Of a stretch of DNA of 64,000 bases, positions 60,911 through 64,000 are shown one piece after another. Made by a program: the position numbers and the translations under genes. The DNA is from Salinigranum rubrum (GTDB lineage: Archaea > Halobacteriota > Halobacteria > Halobacteriales > Haloferacaceae), in assembly GCF_002906575.1 (NCBI RefSeq), contig NZ_CP026309.1:3410001-3474000 (forward strand), given 5' to 3'. The notes beneath the pieces were generated by a model, which saw only the letters and a list, made by a program, of their open reading frames with translations, had not been told where the DNA came from and made no database searches. Position 1 is the first letter of the stretch. Each line of letters starts with the position of its first letter.

Positions 60911-61543
60911 ATGAGCGACAAATCAGAGACGGACCGCGACGTGTTCGTCGACCCGAACGCGATCAAGATGTGGAGCGCGGAACGGGGAGTGATCCCTGTC
61001 TACTACGAGAAGGAGGACCGCTACGAACTGGTCCCCGAGGGGGAGGTGACGAGAGAGCGCCACGCGTGGGACGAGTTCTCCGACCGGTTCGCCGACCGCA
61101 ACGAGGCGCTCGTCCACCGCAAGGGCAACGACGGTGCCGGGTCGGCGGAGTTCGTCGACCGCGGGCGTATCGACCCGAACGCGGCCGTCGCCGGCACGGG
61201 CGACCCGCACACGGACGGCACGGCGACGACCGACCCGGGGGGACGTCCAGCCGCCGACGCCGACAACCGGGCCGAACGCGACGAACTGACCGAAGGCGAC
61301 GACGCCGCAGCGGTCGACGCGAGCGACGAGGGCAACCCGGTCTTCGACCGGGACGGGAACGAGATCGGTATCGTCGAGGCCGTCGACGAGGACGGGACGC
61401 TCTACGTCGACCCCGACCCCGGGGTGCTGGACGAGGTCAAGGCCGAACTCGGCTGGGGGAGCGAGGACGCGGACAACTACGTGATCAGCCCCGACCAGGT
61501 CGCCAGCCGCGAGGGGCACCAGATCGTCGTCCGCGGCGCCTGA
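60911..61543 (+). CDS. PRC-barrel-like acidic protein
   Basis: ATG 60,911; 210 aa. An N-terminal conserved stretch (DRDVFVDPNAIKMWSAERGV; YYEKEDRYELVPEGEVTRER), a disordered Asp/Thr/Ala linker (about 90-140) and a C-terminal PRC-barrel-like part with NPVFDRDGNEIGIVEAVDED and LYVDPDPGVLDEVKAELGWG. PRC-barrel proteins bind RNA or act in photosynthetic/ribosomal assemblies; in haloarchaea their role is unknown. Upstream 216 nt hold no other gene. Confidence 0.75.
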   Translation: MSDKSETDRDVFVDPNAIKMWSAERGVIPVYYEKEDRYELVPEGEVTRERHAWDEFSDRFADRNEALVHRKGNDGAGSAEFVDRGRIDPNAAVAGTGDPHTDGTATTDPGGRPAADADNRAERDELTEGDDAAAVDASDEGNPVFDRDGNEIGIVEAVDEDGTLYVDPDPGVLDEVKAELGWGSEDADNYVISPDQVASREGHQIVVRGA

Positions 61544-61676
61544 GCGCCGGAGTCACGGGCGAATCCGGGTCGACCGCACGAGCGACGGCCGCGTCGCTCG
61601 ACGGCGGGCGCTGTCGGGTCGGGACGAAACGAGAGAACGTGCGGGGCGCAGGGCGGACCGAACGAACGTCAGGTGT

Positions 61677-61961
61677 TCAGTCGATGTGGCCTTCGCGGCG
61701 GAGCTGGTCGGCGTCCTGGCCGGAGTAGCGCCACTCGATGTTGGCCTTCTCGTCCTGCCAGTCCCAGGGTTCGACGAGGACGACGTCGCCCTCGTTGATC
61801 CAGGTGCGGTACTTCATGCGGCCGGGAATGCGGCCCATGCGGTTCTTGCCGTCTTCGCAGCGGACGCGGACGTGGTTTCCGCCGTTGTGTTCTGTGACGA
61901 CCGCGAACAGCTCGCTGCCGTTCGGCATTCGGAGGTTCTTCCGTTCGACTTCTTCACTCAT
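61677..61961 (-). CDS. eif1A: Translation initiation factor aIF-1A
   Basis: 94 aa from ATG 61,961. OB-fold signature [40 protein letters not shown] and [17 protein letters not shown]. Equivalent of bacterial IF1; it occupies the ribosomal A site. A TATA-like CTTATCG (minus) sits 11-17 nt upstream; the GTTAAGTC-like ACTTAACCGT region (about 61,984-61,994) is a better TATA at about -27. Confidence 0.96.
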   Translation of the reverse strand: MSEEVERKNLRMPNGSELFAVVTEHNGGNHVRVRCEDGKNRMGRIPGRMKYRTWINEGDVVLVEPWDWQDEKANIEWRYSGQDADQLRREGHID

Positions 61962-62074
61962 TGTTATCGATAAGAGTCCCCGACGGTTAAGTCATTGGAG
62001 ACGCGCGATAGCGTGTGACACGACCCCACGACGCGGTCCGGAACGCTTAGTCGGCCGTACCCGGTAGGGAGGGT

Positions 62075-62920
62075 ATGGACGGCGGGCGAGGCCACGGCGC
62101 GACCCGAACCTACCGCGACACGGTCCGTTTTTACCTCATCGACCATCGGACGACGGTCGGGAAGGGGCTCGACATCGCGCTGCTCGGGTTGAACCTCCTG
62201 TTCATCGCGCTGTTCGTCGCCGACACCTACCCGCTCGCTCCGGCGCAGCAGGCGGCCCTCTGGGCCGCGGAAGTCGCCATCGCCACCGTGTTTCTCGTCG
62301 AGTATCTGCTTCGCGTGTACGGTGCGCGGAGCCGACTCGCCGAGGTCACGAACCCGTACACGGTCGTCGACCTGCTCGCGATTCTCCCGACGTTCGCCGT
62401 TCTCGCGGGGGCGACGCTGCTGACGGGGGCGGCCGGGCTGGGCGTCCTCCGGTTGCTCCGCGTCGTCCGCGTCCTCCGGTTCTTTCGGTTCACCCGCGAC
62501 GAGGAGTTCTTCTTCGGGAGCGTCTCGGTCGAGACGCTCCGGGTGATGAAGCTCCTCATGACCGTGGTCGCCATCTTCTTCGTCGCCGCGGGGCTGTTCT
62601 ACGAGTTCGAATACGGCGTCAACGAGCGTGTGAGCACGTTCGGCGACGCGTTCTACTTCACCGTCGTCACGCTCACGACGGTCGGTTTCGGCGACATCAC
62701 CCCGACGACGCGGGCCGGTCGGCTCGTGACCATCGCGGCCATCCTCGCGGGCGTCATCCTCATCCCGTGGCAGGCGTCGAAAATCGTCCGCGAGTGGGCC
62801 CACCGCGACATGCGGAACGTCACCTGTCCGGAGTGCGGGCTGGAGTACCACGACGCCGACGCCTCCCACTGCAAGGCCTGCGGGCACGTCATCTACCAGC
62901 GACACGACTCCCGGGAGTGA
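62075..62920 (+). CDS. Voltage-gated potassium channel with a C-terminal zinc ribbon
   Basis: 281 aa. Six transmembrane segments: S1 about 32-50, S2 63-82, S3 96-116, S4 with regular Arg every third position (Arg126, 129, 132, 135, 138), S5 160-182, S6 218-234. The pore signature TVGFGD (202-207) makes it K+-selective. The C-terminal 40 residues are a zinc ribbon with Cys251, Cys254 (CPECG) and Cys266, Cys269 (CKACG), a cytoplasmic domain unusual for Kv-type channels; it could sense metal or redox state or tether partners. GTG/ATG choice is 62,075 (ATG). Confidence 0.92.
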   Translation: MDGGRGHGATRTYRDTVRFYLIDHRTTVGKGLDIALLGLNLLFIALFVADTYPLAPAQQAALWAAEVAIATVFLVEYLLRVYGARSRLAEVTNPYTVVDLLAILPTFAVLAGATLLTGAAGLGVLRLLRVVRVLRFFRFTRDEEFFFGSVSVETLRVMKLLMTVVAIFFVAAGLFYEFEYGVNERVSTFGDAFYFTVVTLTTVGFGDITPTTRAGRLVTIAAILAGVILIPWQASKIVREWAHRDMRNVTCPECGLEYHDADASHCKACGHVIYQRHDSRE

Positions 62921-62928
62921 ACGGCCCG

Positions 62929-63162
62929 TCACTCGAAGACGACGTCGGCGACGACGAAGACGAGGGTGCCGACGACGACGCTCACGAGGGAGGTAGCGAC
63001 AGGGAGGCCGACCGGTCGGGAGGCGACGAGGAACGCGCCGACGACACAGGCGACGAGGAAGACGGCGGTCGCGACCGTACAGAGCGACCAGACGGCGGTC
63101 TCGACGCGACGGAGCGTCTCGGTGAGCGAGCGACCGGCGGGTATCGGAATCGAGGATGCCAT
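62929..63162 (-). CDS. Small two-helix membrane protein, 77 aa
   Basis: ATG 63,162 (MASSIPIPAGRSLTETLRRV). Two hydrophobic helices (AVWSLCTVATAVFLVACVVG, about 24-43, and PVATSLVSVVVGTLVFVVAD, about 55-74). No recognised family. It is convergent with the K+ channel gene by 8 nt and divergent from aIF2-beta. Confidence 0.7.
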   Translation of the reverse strand: MASSIPIPAGRSLTETLRRVETAVWSLCTVATAVFLVACVVGAFLVASRPVGLPVATSLVSVVVGTLVFVVADVVFE

Positions 63163-63317
63163 ACCACTCGCTCGCCCGTGGGACACATCGTCCTGTCGGT
63201 GGTTGGCGAAGGGGGTTCGGCCGTGAACCCGGAACGAGCGCAACAGGCGATGTGTGAGCGAGTGTGAGTGAGTCCCCGATTGCCAACGCCTATTTGTCTC
63301 CGGCGTCTCCTCACCCC

Positions 63318-63932
63318 ATGGACTACGAATCTTCTCTCGACCGTGCGATCGACTCGCTCCCGGAGCGAACGACGGGCGAGGACAGCCGTCTTCGCGTTCC
63401 CGACCCCGCCGGGGAGACCGACGGCGCGTTCACACGGCTGACGAACCTCGGCGCCATCGCCGACGCGCTCTCGCGCGACCCCGAACACGTCCACCGGGCC
63501 ATCCAGCGCGAACTGGGGACCGCGGGACAGTTCGACGGCGACCGCGCCCGCTACAACGGCTCCTTCAGCGTCGCCGACTTCGACACGGCCATCGAGAGCT
63601 ACATCGAGGAGTTCGTCCTCTGTAGCGAGTGCGGCCTGCCGGACACGCGGCTCACCACCGAGGACGGCGTCGACATGCTCCGCTGTACGGCGTGTGGGGC
63701 GTTCCGTCCCGTCCAGAAGCAGAAGCGACAGACCAGCACACAGACCGCACCCAACGCCCTCGAAGAGGGCAAGACCTACGAGGTCGAGATCACCGGCACC
63801 GGTCGGAAGGGCGACGGCGTCGCCGAGCGCGGCAAGTACACCATCTTCGTCCCCGGCGCCCGCGAGGGCGAGACCGTCACCGCGAAGATCGAGAACATCA
63901 GCGGCTCCCTGGCGTTCGCGCGGAAGGTGTAG
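63318..63932 (+). CDS. Translation initiation factor aIF2 subunit beta with C-terminal TRAM domain
   Basis: 204 aa from ATG 63,318. aIF2-beta core: LTNLGAIADALSRDPEHVHR, AIQRELGTAG, then the zinc ribbon Cys102/Cys105 (CSECG) and Cys123/Cys126 (CTACG). The C terminus (about 148-204, EEGKTYEVEITGTGRKGDGV ... GETVTAKIENIS) is a TRAM beta-barrel, an RNA-binding addition characteristic of haloarchaeal aIF2-beta paralogues. Works with aIF2-alpha/gamma to bring initiator tRNA to the ribosome. Full-length in window. Confidence 0.94.
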   Translation: MDYESSLDRAIDSLPERTTGEDSRLRVPDPAGETDGAFTRLTNLGAIADALSRDPEHVHRAIQRELGTAGQFDGDRARYNGSFSVADFDTAIESYIEEFVLCSECGLPDTRLTTEDGVDMLRCTACGAFRPVQKQKRQTSTQTAPNALEEGKTYEVEITGTGRKGDGVAERGKYTIFVPGAREGETVTAKIENISGSLAFARKV

Positions 63933-64000
63933 GCGACCCCGCGGGAATGTACGCTTCCGTTGTTCCCCCATCCGACGAGCGGAGTGGACATCATCGCAGC

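Noticed and set aside
1-64000. tRNA or rRNA genes
   Set aside because: No cloverleaf-like conserved stretches (for example GGTTCGAATCC arms) or rRNA motifs were noticed while reading; this was not a model-based search.

Overview
The window is one 64 kb chromosomal segment of a halophilic archaeon (class Halobacteria). The evidence is high G+C, strongly Asp/Glu-rich predicted proteins, archaeal TATA-type promoters 24-32 nt before leaderless starts, archaeal information-processing genes (DnaG primase, aIF5A, aIF1A, aIF2-beta with TRAM, deoxyhypusine synthase) and families found essentially only in haloarchaea (HalOD1, DUF5778, DUF5518, LWR-salt protein, HFX_2341/DUF6293). I saw no rRNA, tRNA, CRISPR array, transposase, prophage or plasmid gene. 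The genus cannot be fixed from the sequence alone.

Layout. 1-8.9 kb: tail of an unrecognised protein, a FAD oxidoreductase, homoserine kinase (frameshifted), two tiny proteins, PdxS, a DUF1405 membrane protein, an enolase-like protein and a CARF-like HTH regulator. 9.1-13.8 kb: a cytoplasmic-looking trypsin-like protease, then a universal stress protein plus APC-permease/USP fusion bracketed by related GC-rich repeats. 13.8-18.4 kb: isochorismatase-like hydrolase, YqcI/YcgG protein, flavin-split-barrel protein, a DUF3311-sodium/solute symporter pair, and a sugar isomerase-like protein. 18.5-25.6 kb: DnaG, acetyltransferase, DUF92 kinase-like membrane protein, a degenerate UPP-synthase paralogue, a Vms1/aRF1-like protein, the real UPP synthase and DUF5778. 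25.7-30.4 kb: haem operon (siroheme decarboxylase fusion, precorrin-2 dehydrogenase, HemA), pterin dehydratase, LWR-salt protein, HAD hydrolase. 30.4-35.2 kb: two orphan receiver-HalOD1 regulators and two overlapping moeA genes. 35.3-41.3 kb: Hsp20, ABC1 kinase, Ogt, DUF5518, aminotransferase, HTTM-like membrane protein. 41.6-45.1 kb: aIF5A, agmatinase-like, a 48-aa membrane protein, Nif3 and deoxyhypusine synthase, i.e. an IF5A-modification locus. 45.1-50.6 kb: ArsA-type ATPase, USP, bicupin, zinc ribbon, a possible GIY-YIG-like protein, a possible Arg-rich micropeptide and a membrane protein. 51-57.4 kb: SDR-VKOR-SPW operon, GH15 glycosidase, DUF892, YdjM-like and Tat-lipoprotein genes. 57.6-64 kb: Gfo/Idh oxidoreductase, broken USP, frameshifted PHP protein, PRC-barrel-like protein, aIF1A, a zinc-ribbon potassium channel and aIF2-beta-TRAM.

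A striking feature is recurrent single-base loss in short G or C runs that breaks otherwise intact genes (thrB, a 54-aa membrane protein, the APC permease, the PHP protein, probably the acetyltransferase start and a USP). The most economical reading is homopolymer under-calling in the assembly rather than six independent gene deaths. The observations I consider most worth following are the CARF-like regulator/protease divergent pair, the GGQ-less release-factor-like protein, the catalytic-Asp-less UPP synthase paralogue beside DUF92, the hairpin block flanked by 19-bp repeats, the palindromic operator at 55.2 kb, the Arg-rich micropeptide with a perfect Shine-Dalgarno, and the modular intergenic repeats. 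None is proven to be a new system.
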